Positions 1 through 11,090 of a stretch of DNA of 64,000 nucleotides are shown here, piece by piece. Location of the stretch: assembly GCF_000203815.1 (NCBI RefSeq), contig NW_004457735.1:1364001-1428000 (forward strand). Reading direction: 5' to 3'. The translations under genes were made by a program, and so were the position numbers. Each line of letters starts with the position of its first letter. The first letter of the stretch is position 1. A model generated the notes under the pieces. The model saw only the letters and a list, made by a program, of their open reading frames with translations, searched no databases and was not told the DNA's origin. This DNA is from Cavenderia fasciculata. Its lineage: Eukaryota; Evosea; Eumycetozoa; Acytosteliales; Cavenderiaceae.

Positions 1-299
1 TAGCATATGTAACGTTTACAAACTCTGATGACTATCATCAAGCACTCTCTAGAAACAATCAACACTTGGGTCCAAGATACATTGAGGTATTCCCAAGCAC
101 CTCTAAAAGTGGTGAAAAAAAGAGAGGAGGTGCAGGAGCAGGAGGAGGTGAACAAACCAGCAGCAGAGACAACCAATCATCAAATGATTCAAACGAAGCA
201 AATGCAATTGCACTTGTCAAATCAATAGGTAACAACACAACATCACCAACAACTACAACAAAAAAAGATGATGAATCAAATGAATCCAACCAACAATAA
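1..299 (+). CDS. RRM-domain RNA-binding protein, 3' end only
   Basis: The reading frame is open from base 3 to a TAA at 297-299 and enters from the left edge, so only the last ~98 residues are visible. They start inside an RNA recognition motif. Residues around AYVTFTNSDDYHQAL are the RNP1-side beta strand and helix 2, and LGPRYIEVFPS is the typical end of a quasi-RRM as in hnRNP F/H, ESRP and RBM12 proteins. A Gly/Lys then Ser/Asn/Thr-rich tail with no recognisable domain follows. An ATG at 28 is in another frame, and TTG at 66 is only a codon inside the RRM. The function (RNA binding, probably splicing-related) is inferred from the family; the specific orthologue cannot be set from this fragment. 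Confidence 0.8.
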   Translation, partial: AYVTFTNSDDYHQALSRNNQHLGPRYIEVFPSTSKSGEKKRGGAGAGGGEQTSSRDNQSSNDSNEANAIALVKSIGNNTTSPTTTTKKDDESNESNQQ

Positions 300-381
300 C
301 AACAATCCAGAAGGCTTATTTATTAAATTGAACCATAAAATAAAATTTATATAAATTATTTCAATCAACAACAATTCTATT

Positions 382-1796
382 CTATTTATTATTTTTATTT
401 TGTTGTTGATATAAAGAATCTATAATCTTTGTTGATCCATCTTCATATTTATGTTGAAGTCTCTTCTTTTTTTTACCAGATGATTCTCTTTCAGCTATTT
501 GTTTTTTGTTATTCTTTGCTCTTTCTTTTTGATAATGGCTATACATTTCCTCTATTTTAGCTTTTGATTTTTTTGGATGTGCAGAGGTTATTGCTTGTAA
601 TAATTTCTTGTATACTATACCTTCTGGTGATATAAAAGTTCTTTGTTTTATAGTCCAATCATTTCCTAATATTTCTTTTAATAATTCTATAATAGAATAA
701 TTATAATATTAATAACAATTATAATTTATAGGCGTGTTTATAAACAACATACCTTCTCTATAAGTATTGACTTGACCATCTTTGTTTTCTGATGTCGGTG
801 GTAAATTGGTCATTGGTACAAGATATTGTACTCTTGGTATTGCTTTTTCTAAAGATGATTTAAATCTTGTATTAAAAAAAAAAAGGTTAGATAGATGAAT
901 GATGGAATAGCTATTATTATTAATAATGCTTGAATATTTAATATCTACCCTGATATATTAGTTAAAGATTTAGCAGCTTTAATAAGATCATCAATTTGAA
1001 TTGGTTGATTACTTTTACCTCCTGGTAGTGATTCAGCCACTTCATTATTGTAGAATAAAGAGTCCAATAATTGTGTCAACATATCGGTTGACATCATTGA
1101 TAATACTGTCAACATTTGAGGTGTTAATGTTTCTTCTTCTTGTTGTTGTTGCTTTTGTTGTTGGTTCACTCCATTTGATGATTGTTTACAAGCCCAAAGA
1201 TATCTAATCTCTTCCTCTAAAAGATCAATATATTGATCTGAAAAGTTGTCAGGCAAGACTTTATGTGAATGATAAGATTGACCATATCTTTTATCATAGT
1301 AAGGCCATCTAGATGGTAACTTGAATTGTTGATTGAAAATGATAGTTGATTCGCCAATGACCCGGTTTATGTCGTTTTCTTCAAATTTCTCTGGTTGTTC
1401 TTGTTCATCTTCTTCGTATGAACCAGTAGTAGCAATGATTGCACCAGACTGATCTCTATTATTATCTTCTTTGTTTGTTTCTTTTGATGATCGAGGTATG
1501 TATTTATAGGTATACCTATATTGTTTCAAATTGGTGTCTACAATAGTAGTAGGAGGTTCCATGATTGTTTTTGTTTTCTTTTTTTGTTGTTGTTGAGGAC
1601 GAGCAATTGATTCATCGTATTCATCAAATGAGTCTATCGATGGTAATCTCTTTTTCTTTGGTGTTGTTGGTTTTTGAGTTGTAGATGTAGTAGAAGTAGT
1701 CGATGTAGATGTAGTTGAAGTAGTTGATGTTACATCATTGCCATCATAATCTATCTGTTCTTCGATATGAGATCCTAACTTGTCCCAAAATGACAT
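382..1796 (-). CDS. Unknown dictyostelid protein, three exons, charged
   Basis: Model: exons 949-1796, 753-865 and 382-686 on the minus strand, all with GT-AG borders and matching phases, giving 421 residues. The start is the ATG at 1794-1796 (MSFWDKLGSHIEEQ); the frame is open further upstream but only from a TTG. The N-terminal half has a Thr/Ser run and poly-Gln/Lys stretches. A more ordered middle reads FKLPSRWPYYDKRYG followed by an acidic helix. The C-terminal exon is strongly basic (SSGKKKKRLQHKYEDG), which suggests a nuclear or nucleic-acid-associated protein. I do not recognise a family. The layout is vaguely like RNA polymerase I accessory factors (Rrn9-type), but this is only an impression. 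The first donor (GG|GTAGAT) is less canonical than the second (G|GTATGT). Confidence 0.7.
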
Positions 1797-2150
1797 GTCT
1801 ATCACATCTAATATAACAATGACGATCGATTTTGCAATATGTGATTGGTTATACAAAGCTTTGTCGTCTGACCATTTGCATAAATTAAATTAATTAAAGT
1901 TTTTTAATATTATTACCCTTCCTTTAATTTCAGTTGGTAAGCCTGACTGTTATTAAATTACTTTTCAGAGTACTCTGAGGACTATTCAAAGTATTGGATG
2001 AACAATAACAAATTCGCGATTGATAGATTATAACAAAAACGGAACAGATATTATATTTTTCTTATTATTTAATCAATATATATTAGCACTTAATATATAT
2101 AATTGATGGGAATGATTTTATTTAATATTTTAGATTCGGTCTACAAGGAT
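1797..2150. other. Intergenic, 354 bp
   Basis: AT-rich DNA between the start of the unknown gene (382-1796, minus) and the 3' end of the saposin gene (minus). It presumably carries the promoter of the former and the terminator of the latter. No ORF, RNA gene or clear repeat is visible. Confidence 0.6.
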
Positions 2151-3236
2151 TTAGTGGATTCTAATTCTGGCAGAGTGGTTGGTGGTTGAGGAACCAGAAC
2201 CAGAGGATGAACCAGAACCGGAACCAGAGGATGAACCAGATCCAGAACCAGATGAACCGGAACCGGAACCAGAACCAGATGAACCGGTAGAGGTGAAGGA
2301 GGATGATGAACCAGAGGCAGATGATCCAGAAGAGTTGTCAGATGAGTCAGAGTTGTCTGATGAGTTAGAGTCAGAGGATGAAGATGAACCACAGAGACCT
2401 ACTTGGGAGCAGGCAGTGGATGGGTTTTCTTCAGAGATGACATAGTTGATGAGAGTTTCACCATAAGTGTCGACGACGAGTTCGCAGATGCTGGCGAAAC
2501 CGGTACGCTTGCATTGTTGGTCGAGGTAGGCAATGATTTGGGATTCGGTTTGGTTGTTCTTGACTTCGGCTTCAATGACTTGGACGAGGTCTTGGCAGAC
2601 GGTGCACATGAGACCAACTTGGATTGGTTCGGCAACTTCGACGACCGATGAGCAGAGGCTGAGTTGAGCGCAGATGGTGGATGGGTTTTCCTTGTTCTCG
2701 AGCATTTGCATGATGGCTGGAACGTATTGTTGGACGAGTGATTGACATTCACCAGCGAGACCACCAAAGATCTTGCATTCCTTGGTCAAAAAGGCAATAA
2801 CTTGGGTTTCAGTGGCGTTACCGGCAACGTAGGTCTCGACCTTTCCGACGATGAATTGGCAGAGGAGACATTCAGCATCACCTTGGATTTCTGGTTCGAC
2901 GACAGCAGCCTTGACTTCAGAGGAAGTGCAAAGGGTGAGTTGTTGGCAGATAACATCTGGGGTTTCCTTGGCGAGGACACCAGCGACAATGGTTGGGAAT
3001 TCGGCTTCGATGAGGGAAGAGCACATTTGTTGGTAGGCACCTGGGACGATGAGGCAGACCTTTTCGAGGGCAGCTTCAGCAGTGGCAATGCTTTGGTTGG
3101 CAGAGATGTAGCTCTCGGCCATTTGAACGACCATTTGGCAGACGCCACAGTAGCCGTTGCTTTGGGCTTGGGCAGTTTGGCCAAACAAGGCAAAAACTGA
3201 TAATACGATAACTAATAAAGCGGTGAATGATCTCAT
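2151..3236 (-). CDS. Secreted triple saposin-B protein with Ser/Gly tail
   Basis: A single exon of 361 residues. The start is the ATG at 3234-3236, directly before a clear signal peptide (MRSFTALLVIVLSVFALFGQ, cleavage near QAQS). The frame continues upstream without an ATG. Three consecutive saposin B domains follow, at about 28-103, 117-192 and 205-280, each with the six cysteines of the family (CxxC ... C ... C ... C ... C) and repeated Asn glycosylation sites such as NQS, NAT and NQT. A low-complexity Ser/Gly/Asp tail ends the protein. Saposin-like proteins bind or perturb lipids; in dictyostelids, related multidomain proteins include the amoebapore-like Apl family and lysosomal saposins. 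The endolysosomal or secreted location is inferred from the signal peptide. GC content and codon bias are high, suggesting strong expression. Confidence 0.9.
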   Translation of the reverse strand: MRSFTALLVIVLSVFALFGQTAQAQSNGYCGVCQMVVQMAESYISANQSIATAEAALEKVCLIVPGAYQQMCSSLIEAEFPTIVAGVLAKETPDVICQQLTLCTSSEVKAAVVEPEIQGDAECLLCQFIVGKVETYVAGNATETQVIAFLTKECKIFGGLAGECQSLVQQYVPAIMQMLENKENPSTICAQLSLCSSVVEVAEPIQVGLMCTVCQDLVQVIEAEVKNNQTESQIIAYLDQQCKRTGFASICELVVDTYGETLINYVISEENPSTACSQVGLCGSSSSSDSNSSDNSDSSDNSSGSSASGSSSSFTSTGSSGSGSGSGSSGSGSGSSSGSGSGSSSGSGSSTTNHSARIRIH

Positions 3237-3836
3237 TCTATATGTGTTGTATATAAATAAATATATGTGTAGGGATATATATATAATAATATAATCAAAT
3301 GAATGAAAAGTGAGGCCGAGTTGTAGTAGGTTCGGTTGCCTGACCGACGGAGCAAGGAGGAAGGCTTTTTTTTTTTTTTTAAAAACGAGAGTCTGAACGA
3401 AAAGTTTATCGAACTTTTTTGTTTTGTTAAAAATTTCTAGGTCGATCGTTTGGCCTCGCCCCCTTTTGAGGTGGCATCTTCGAGGTGTTGTTGAAACTCT
3501 AGATTTTTTCCGATTTTTTTTCAATTTTTTAAAGGATAGGTGGTTTCCAAAACCAACGCGTTAACTTGTAAAGGTGGATCGAAAACTGCTTTGCACAAGA
3601 GAGCAAACACATTTCCCGAAGCCAAATAAAACCCCTAATTTACACCCACAGATGATGACTACACTTTATAAAAAACATGTTTGATTGTTCCATTGACTTG
3701 TCCAAGATAGATAGAAGATCGTCATCTTTTGACCTGACAAATCGTACTAAGGTCCATTTCCTTGCTTAGTTTTAAAATTTCCACCTACCTTTTTTGTATT
3801 TACAATATTTATTTAATTTTATTTTATATATTTATT
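3237..3836. other. Intergenic, 600 bp, upstream of the saposin gene
   Basis: Contains the likely saposin promoter: AT-rich leader, then short GC-richer patches around 3320-3360 and 3440-3480 and T-runs at 3366-3380. The patches are part of an accidental open frame without ATG. Nothing else is supported. Confidence 0.5.
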
Positions 3837-4731
3837 TTACAAAGATATTAAATTTAAATTAGATATATCAAATATAGCCAATTGTTGATTCAATTGACCA
3901 AATTGAATGGCTTGATCGAGTTGTGTTGACAAGAATATCTTTACGCTATCGTAATAATATTTTTTGTTTTCATCATGGTCGTTTAACCATCCACCAACAA
4001 CATTGTTACCGATTGTTTGAGAATGTCGTACAACCTTTTCCAAACCTTTTCTATCAAAGCTGTCTTGAGTTTCTAGATATGCTACAGATATACCTTTTAG
4101 AACCTTTTTAAAGGTAATAATATCTAGAGTAAATCCATTTGGATTGTCACGAGCAATTGATTCGATGACATCTACAATCTTTTCAAGAGGTGGAGCATTA
4201 AAGGTATGTTTAAATTCGATAAACACCAAATTATCTTGTAACAATTCAATAGAGAATGATCCAACACCTGATGGCATTTGACATGATATTACATTATCAT
4301 TGACTATAGATATATTTGTACAAAATGATCCATCTAAATAATCACCAAATACAGAGACACTTAGATCCTCTGGATGTGTACTATTACCAAAATTTGATCC
4401 ATAAACTTAAATATAAACAAACAAGGTTAATACATAGTCTATATTGTTACAATTGTCTTTTTGGTTTGATTGCATCGTCATCATCATTGATCATACTTGT
4501 AATTGTACCACCAGAAGTATCTATAGATGTAACTGAATTGATTATACTACTTTGTAATGTAGAGTTGTAGAATCCTCTTCCCCAATTATCTCTTTTATCT
4601 AATATATCTTTTGTTTTATAGTTGTTATTGTTATTGTTATTAGTAGTATTGTTGTTGGGATCATTACGAATACACAAAAGTAATAATATACCGATACTAA
4701 AGAATAGCCATTTACAATTATTAATGTCCAT
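3837..4731 (-). CDS. IPT/TIG-domain membrane or secreted protein
   Basis: Two exons on the minus strand: 4497-4731 and 3837-4405 (intron 91 nt, donor A|GTATGA), 267 residues. The chosen donor joins the exons to read TSGGTITIYGSNFGNS, the classical opening of an IPT/TIG (immunoglobulin-like) fold; the continuous frame without splicing stops instead. Residues 9-20 (LFFSIGILLLLC) form a signal peptide or anchor, followed by a poly-Asn stretch, the TIG domain (about 70-150) and a C-terminal region of about 115 residues (FTLDIITFKKVLKGIS ... GGWLNDHDENKKYYYDSV) that I cannot assign. TIG proteins are numerous in dictyostelids, including the Tgr allorecognition receptors and adhesion proteins. This one is short, with a single TIG, so a receptor role is not implied. 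Confidence 0.8.
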
Positions 4732-4925
4732 CTACTTTTATCTAAATAAATATGTATCTAAGCTTCTTTGATATCGATTGTGACTCGAATAGAACTGTTT
4801 GGAAAAAAAAAGGTGTAATATTTATTTAATTTAATTTAATTTTCTTTGTACAAATTATTTGATTTGATTTGATTTGATAGATGGATTGATAGGTTGCACA
4901 GCTGATAGATAGATAGATGGATTTC

Positions 4926-6034
4926 TTATTTTTTATTTGCTCTTCTTGCAAGTTCCAAAGCACCAACAATTCCAGATCGATGTTCAAATGGTGACAATAC
5001 TATATATTGATCAATGAGTTCTAAATAAATAAATAAAAGTAATAATTATTAATATATATATATCTATCTATTATTGTTATTGTTGTTGATTATTTTTTTT
5101 ACCTTCAGTCAAATATGGTGATTTAATATAACCATTCAAAATTTTCAATACTTGAGTACCAATGATTGGAAAGAGAACGGAGCGATTCATGACACCACCT
5201 CCAAGAACAATGATTTCTGGTGAGGAGATGAGAATTAGATTGGCACAGAGTTGAGCGAGATAGTGTCCAACAATAGACCATACTGGATCATCGTCTGGGA
5301 TCATTGCAAGTTTATCGGGGGAGACTCCAAGTCTTTTGGCAATGGCACCAGTGCTTACCAAACCCTCGATACAGTTGCCGTGGAATGGACAAGTTCCTGG
5401 GAATTGGTCATCGGGGAGGAGACGAGCAAAGGAATGGCCACCCTCTGGATGCACCAAGCCATGTACAGACTTTTCACCAACGACTACACCAATACCAACA
5501 CCTGTTCCAACGGTAATATAGACACATGATGACACTGGACCACGTTTATGTTGGTTATGGAAACACTCACTAATAGCGGCACCATTACAATCAGTATCGA
5601 AATCCTTTGGTACGTCAAACTCATCAAACCATCCAAGAATGTTTGTGTTTTCCCAGTTTGGCTTTGGAGTGGTAGTGATGTATCCATAGGTCTTTGAATT
5701 TCTGTCAAGGTCGATCGGCCCAAACGAAGCAACGCCAAGTGAATCAAACTTCTTTTGACGCAGCCATTCAACCACCTTTTCCTTGGTCTCGTCTGGTGCC
5801 GTAGTTGGAATATAAGTACTTTCAATGATATTTGATGGTACTCCTTTAGCAATAGCAATAGTAATACCTGTTCCACTATAAATGATAAAATAGAATCATT
5901 CATTCAAGAATTAATTTAATTATCGTATTGACAGCAGCAGATCAATCATCTGCTGTAACTGTAACAACAAAAGTAACAACAAAAGTAACAACATACCCAG
6001 CCTCAACACCTGCAAGGTAATAGTTTGATTCCAT
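4926..6034 (-). CDS. ROK-family sugar kinase (fructokinase-like)
   Basis: Three minus-strand exons: 5997-6034, 5103-5875 and 4926-5020, 301 residues. The first exon supplies MESNYYLAGVEAG, and splicing completes the N-terminal phosphate loop EAGGTGITIAIAKG. The core has the ROK features: ASFGPIDL, a DCNGAA catalytic Asp region, TVGTGVGIGVVV, and the zinc-binding signature GGHSF ... CPFHGNCIEGL with its His and three Cys. The C-terminal exon reads HRSGIVGALELARR, as in bacterial ScrK/YdhR fructokinases. It probably phosphorylates fructose or a related hexose in the cytosol with ATP; manno- or glucokinase activity is not excluded. The family is mainly bacterial, so an ancient transfer is possible, but the gene now has ordinary host introns. 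It is divergent from the TBCCD1 gene across 399 bp. Confidence 0.88.
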
Positions 6035-6433
6035 ATTTTGTATTGTAATGTCTGTAGACTTTTAAACGATGATTATCTCTTGATTATGCTATTATTTATT
6101 CGATATGAGTGAATGAATGAATGAATGAATGAAAGAATGTATGATGTTGGGAAAACACAGAAGACACGTCCCCCCTCTTTTTGAAATTAAAATAAACAAA
6201 CAACCAATCAGGAAAGCTGCTATTTAATAATATTTGTTTTTTGTTTATATATGTTTTTTTATACACTATCATCATATGATCGTCCGTCTTTATTTATAGA
6301 ATCATTGTTTTACAATAATAAAAGTAAAAGTTAAAGTACAATAAAGTATATATATATATATTATATATATATTAAAGAGAAAGAAACAGACGTATCGTCG
6401 GGGGAGACTGTGTTTACAACACTCTCCACAATA
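6035..6433. promoter_or_regulatory. Divergent promoter region, ROK kinase / TBCCD1
   Basis: 399 bp between two divergent start codons, so it must hold both promoters. Visible features are a GAAT tetranucleotide repeat at 6111-6134 and a TA dinucleotide tract at 6346-6373. No individual element can be assigned. Confidence 0.5.
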
Positions 6434-8044
6434 ATGATGAGCGATACCTGCAGTAGCGACTTTGTTCCCAATACTGGAGGTGGCAGCGGTTCATCTTCTT
6501 CCTCCTCCTCCTCCTCCAACATTGGTGTTTCATCATCATCGTCACATATCAACAACAACAGCAATAATAATGCAACTTTGTAAGTATTGACCAATCATTT
6601 AAAAGTATAATAGTAGATATATAAACTAACTTGTTTAACTCTTCTTCCCCTTCTTCTTTTAGTAATTGTACAATAGTCGATCAATTTAAAAAGACAATAC
6701 TTAGATTAGAAAATGATTTCATTGGTAGTGATAACAATATAAGTGGCATAAGAGACACTAATATTAGTAATTATAACAACTATAATCATATATCTGCTGT
6801 TAGTAATAGTGGTAGTGGAGGTAGTGGAAGTAGTGGAAGTGGATCTAATACAAGTGGAACGTCTCCATCGGCAAGTTCCATTCTGAGACACTCTCCACCA
6901 ATGATTGTTTCACCAAAATTAATACACCAACAACAACAAAACAATCATCCAATTCATCATACCAACCATTTTAGTATATCTGATCCATCATTCTCTCCAC
7001 CACCATCACCTCATTCTCACTTTATACCAATCTCATCATCATCATCATCTTCCAATTTATCATCATCTCCGTCATCCTCTACAACTCATCATCATCATCA
7101 TCAACAACATCATCATCCTCATAATAACAATAATAATAATAATAATTCACAACCAATTAAATTATTTATAGGTAATAGTAGGAAATCTATATTTTATATT
7201 CTAGTGACAGTTGGTACGGGAACGATAACCAATTGTCATGATTGTACTATAACATTGGGTCCATGTTGTGACTCTATCGAAATTAGTGATTGTTCTTCAT
7301 TGACAATCATTGGCATTACCAAAGGAATCAAGATTAGATCATCTTCTAACATTACTGTATATATATGTACGAATCAGAAACCAATCATACACTCTGATTG
7401 CCATGATATTAAATTTGCGCCATACAATACTCATTACCCTACGCTCGAGCATCAAATAACACAAGCCAAATTAAATGTCAACCTAGCAAGCAATCTATGG
7501 TCATCACCTGAAATCGTTAAAACTTTGGAACCTGTTCCTCCTTCTTCTCTTCTTGGTGGTGTAACCTCTTCTCTTGAACTTGGAGTATCACCAACAGATA
7601 CATTATCAAATATAAAGACTTTAAATTTAAATGGTAAAAACAAAAGACAAATGATTGTAATAGTTAAGAGAATAGAACATTAGTATTAATATTTTCTTCT
7701 TCTCTCTCTCTCTAGATCATAATAATAATACAATATTTACACTTGTTGAACCAGAAGATTTCTATCCATTCACAATCCCATTTAATTTAAAAGGAAAGAC
7801 CAAGTCCAATCCATGTGAATTACCAACGAAATACTCGACTTGCTTAAATATCAAATCCAACACTATTCAATCACTTCACAAACAGATTCAACAATCTACC
7901 AACGACCAAAAGATTAGAGTACACTTGTTACATTTGATCGAATCCAAATTCCATCAATGGTTACTGGAAAGCGATAATATCAGACAAATCAATGATTTGA
8001 TAAATATGGAACATAAAGCATCAAATAGTGGTTTCCTTCAGCAA

Positions 8045-8075
<31 letters not shown>

Positions 8076-8122
8076 TCCAAACTAATCCAACAACATGTAC
8101 ATCAAATAATTCGAATAAATAA
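6434..8122 (+). CDS. tbccd1: TBCC domain-containing protein 1 (TBCCD1) homologue
   Basis: Exons 6434-6579, 6663-7633 and 7716-8122, 507 residues; two in-frame ATGs open the first exon. The N-terminal ~200 residues are mostly Ser, Asn, His and Gln low complexity around one ordered patch (CTIVDQFKKTILRLENDF). The C-CAP/cofactor C beta-helix follows (about 215-300): TVGTGTITNCHDCTITL, SIEISDCSSLTIIG, then the TBCCD1-specific FAPYNTHYPTLEHQI. After the last intron comes EPEDFYPFTIPFNLKG and a terminal helical stretch typical of TBCCD1. In animals and algae TBCCD1 acts at the centrosome/basal body and Golgi and helps position them. In a dictyostelid it would be expected at the nucleus-associated centrosome (inference). 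Length is close to the usual ~550. Confidence 0.9.
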
Positions 8123-8310
8123 ATAAATGATATAATAGTAGTAATAATAATCTAACTTAAAGACAGATAAAACAAACCAAAATATTAATTACTTTAAAGA
8201 AAAACAAAACATGAATAGAGTGTATTACTAAACTATATTTATATGATTTGTTTTGTTTTAAAATTAGAGTTATTTTTTTAATAATATGATTTATTTTGAA
8301 CAAGTCTAAT

Positions 8311-8986
8311 TTAAGCGGTGGCTTCCTTGGCAGCCTTGGAGATACGACGATCTCTGAGGTTACGGTTCTTGGCTCTACGGGCTTCAGCTTGATCGTTGAT
8401 TTGCTTCTCTCTGAGTCTTTCGGTCTTGGTCTTGATGATGTATTCGATCAAGGTACGCTTGTTCTTGAAGGTGTTACCCTTAGCCTTGAGGTAGAGTTCA
8501 CGGTAGGTGTGACGATCGATCTTCTTGGCCTCACGGTACTTCTTGAGGAGTCTACGGAGGACACGGATACGACGGACCCAGAGGAGCTTGGATGGCATAC
8601 GGGCCTCACGGGTACCGCAACGACTACCGAAACCTCTGTGACGACCAATCTTCTTGGCAGCAGCCAATTCTCTGGTTCTGAAACGTGAGTGGACAACGAC
8701 TGGCTTACGGATGATGAAACCATTCTTGACCAACTTACGGATACCAGCTCCTATAAAAATAGTAATAATAATAATAATGGTAGTAATGGGGAGGGGTGGG
8801 TAGATACAATATTAGTCATCTGATCTTCATATAATATAATCATCGATATTGTTAATCATATATTTGATACATACTGGAGTTGGCAGTTGAGACTTCAGAG
8901 ATTTCATTTGGATCAATCCAAACTCTTCCTTTTCCGCACTTGAGGATGGAAGCAGCTAACCTCTTTTGTAAACGAAGGGAGACCAT
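8311..8986 (-). CDS. rpl19: 60S ribosomal protein L19 (eL19)
   Basis: Exons 8875-8986 and 8311-8750 on the minus strand, 183 residues, the normal eL19 length. The N-terminus [19 protein letters not shown] and the splice-spanning [15 protein letters not shown] are diagnostic, as is the basic stretch [16 protein letters not shown]. The C-terminal half is a long charged helix ending [10 protein letters not shown]. It is a structural protein of the large subunit, lying near the polypeptide exit and an intersubunit bridge. The exon has GC-rich, strongly biased codons, as expected for a highly expressed ribosomal protein. The intron is 124 nt with a canonical GTATGT donor. Confidence 0.97.
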
Positions 8987-10257
8987 TTTTTACTAAGTTT
9001 ATAAGATCTATAAGTTAGTAATTATGTTTAGTTATTAGTGATTGATCATCAACAGTCGACTGTTTCAAGTGTTGTGTGAGAGAGAGTGTGTGAACAAAAA
9101 AAAATCAACAAAAAAACGAAAAAAAAGAGGCTATGAAAAAAAATAAAAAATCGAAAGAGATAAAGGTGTGATCATTGCTTTTTTGTTGTTTACATATCTA
9201 TGTATATCTGATTACACGTGTTGTGCATATGATAAATTCATAAATATGTTTACAAAAAAAAAAAAAAAAGAGAGAGATCATAACTGATAGATCATGTCAC
9301 TCGTACTCTTTGATCAATCCCTTTTGATTATAATAATGAACTGTATGGCTGCTGTATGTGTGTGTGTGTGTGTGATGTATATAATCTATATTCTACTATA
9401 ATAATTTATCAAAATAATAATTATTTATCTGTCCTTTGCCTTTTTTAAAGTACTATTACTAATTATAATTATTGTTTACTGACTGTTTGCTAGAGATATA
9501 ACTGTAGTACTGATTATAATACAAAGAGAAGATGGTTATGATGTTTTTAAAGAAGCCTCTTATACAAATATTTAAAAAAAAATGTTACAAGTTTTATGAC
9601 CTACCCTAAACACACAGCTAGAGAGGAAAAAAAAACAAGAGACTTTTTTCTTTGTTAGAGTTCGTGTGTGCGACCGAGAGAAGAGAAAAAAAAAATTGTC
9701 AAAATAAAAAAAAATCAAAAATTTTACATTCAATTGTAACATGCCAGTGCGTAAATAATTGCACTGTGGCAGAGCCTCCTGATCAACCTCTTTATTTCTT
9801 CCATGTCTTGACATTTTTTGAATGAACAACTTTATTTTAATCGATCAACAATGTTATAATTCGTTGATAAATAATATAAAATATTACTTTTTACGTAGTT
9901 TATAGATTCTTGGATTTTAAAAGTACCCAGTCGAAATCAACAAATTAGTATTGATATTTTGAATCAATTATTTATCTTTTTTTCATTACATAATGGATCC
10001 AAATATATATTAAGAATATGATCCAAACAAAGAATATAAATAAAAAAGTATCTTGGATAAAGCTGGAAGCTGGAAGCTGGAAGTGCTTGGAGAATGGATG
10101 GTGTAAAAAAAAATTAAAAATTAAAAAAAAATTTGTTTGCGATCATTGATTTTTCAAACACTATGCCCACTGTGTTGCTGTCTGAGAGATTAGTTCATTC
10201 AGAGCAAGCAAAAGAGAGTAGTTTTATAAACATAACAATAGATTTAGATAGTAAAGA
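8987..10257. other. Long intergenic region, 1.27 kb, with a hairpin and a small ORF
   Basis: Divergent region between rpl19 (minus) and the ATP synthase f gene (plus). It contains A-rich tracts (9097-9265), a short GT repeat at 9357-9373, and at 9741-9769 an imperfect inverted repeat GCCAGTGC...GCACTGTGGC. On the minus strand, an ATG at 9812 opens a short frame (MSRHGRNKEVDQEALPQC...) overlapping this inverted repeat, with a possible intron 3' of it. The ORF is too short and unrecognised to call a gene. I see no tRNA or snRNA signature. Confidence 0.4.
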
Positions 10258-10473
10258 ATGACCACCGAAGTCAAGTTCACAGACAGCCTCAAGAACTTTA
10301 GCAACAACCTCAACAGAGGTGGTTTAGCCAAGGCCTTTGACTGGTACCACGCTAAATACGTCAAGACTGGTTCCTTTGCAGTCGTTATCCACGCTATGGC
10401 TGGTATCACCTTATTCTCATACATCATTAGACACGACAGAATTGCTCACCACAAGACTGCTCCAAAGCACTAA
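10258..10473 (+). CDS. Mitochondrial ATP synthase subunit f
   Basis: Single exon, 71 residues. The N-terminal amphipathic part (FSNNLNRGGLAKAFDWYHAK) precedes one hydrophobic helix (SFAVVIHAMAGITLFSYII) and a basic end RHDRIAHHK. This is the layout of subunit f of the F1Fo ATP synthase membrane stalk, in which the FSY...(K/R)HxR motif follows the single membrane helix. It would sit in the inner mitochondrial membrane and support dimer formation and the proton channel. There is no cleavable presequence, as usual for this subunit. The exon is GC-rich relative to its flanks, consistent with strong expression. The ATG follows an A-rich leader. Confidence 0.82.
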   Translation: MTTEVKFTDSLKNFSNNLNRGGLAKAFDWYHAKYVKTGSFAVVIHAMAGITLFSYIIRHDRIAHHKTAPKH

Positions 10474-11090
10474 ATAGCTTTAGTTTTTTTTTGTTAATAG
10501 TAATATAATAATCAATCAATAGTTAATAATCAATAATAATATAATGCAAATAATGATGATGATCTCTATCCAACATGATATGATATCATATCGATCGATC
10601 GAATTCACAAATGTATGTTTGTAGATATAGATATAGATATAGATATAGATAAACAGGACAGGAAGAACACATCAGATTGCATGGTAGTTGTTGATCATTT
10701 CATTTCTCTCTTCTAACACTTTTCATATCCTTCATCATCATCTATTATAACAAACAGGAATATTTGTACAAGCAGTAAAACAACATAACATACAAGATAA
10801 CACAGATTGAGTTGCAATAAACAACAATCAATTTATTTATCAAAGAGATTATTATTGGATCACCTGAATGATCATTACTCATTTTATTTTATGAGTAGTA
10901 TATCATAGTTTTGGGATAGAAACGACGATGATGATGATGATGATCATCATCATCATCATGAATACAAAACTATACTTTGGCAAGGAATGATCATTACAAC
11001 TATATTTGGATTGAATAATTTCAAGTAAATTTATTTACGATATATTAGATAAAAAAAAAGGTAGGTGATGTAGAGGGATAATCCGGATAT
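10474..11090. repeat. Intergenic, 617 bp, with ATAG repeats and a perfect 32-bp palindrome
   Basis: Convergent region between the ATP synthase f gene and the kinesin gene. It has a (GATATA) hexamer repeat at 10622-10650 and a perfect palindrome at 10928-10959 made of GAT/ATC trinucleotides, which could form a 16-bp cruciform arm or RNA hairpin. No coding potential is visible. Confidence 0.6.

Noticed and set aside
2742-3200. Plus-strand frame of 152 codons opposite the saposin gene
   Set aside because: Antisense of a clear saposin gene with six-cysteine domains; no independent evidence.
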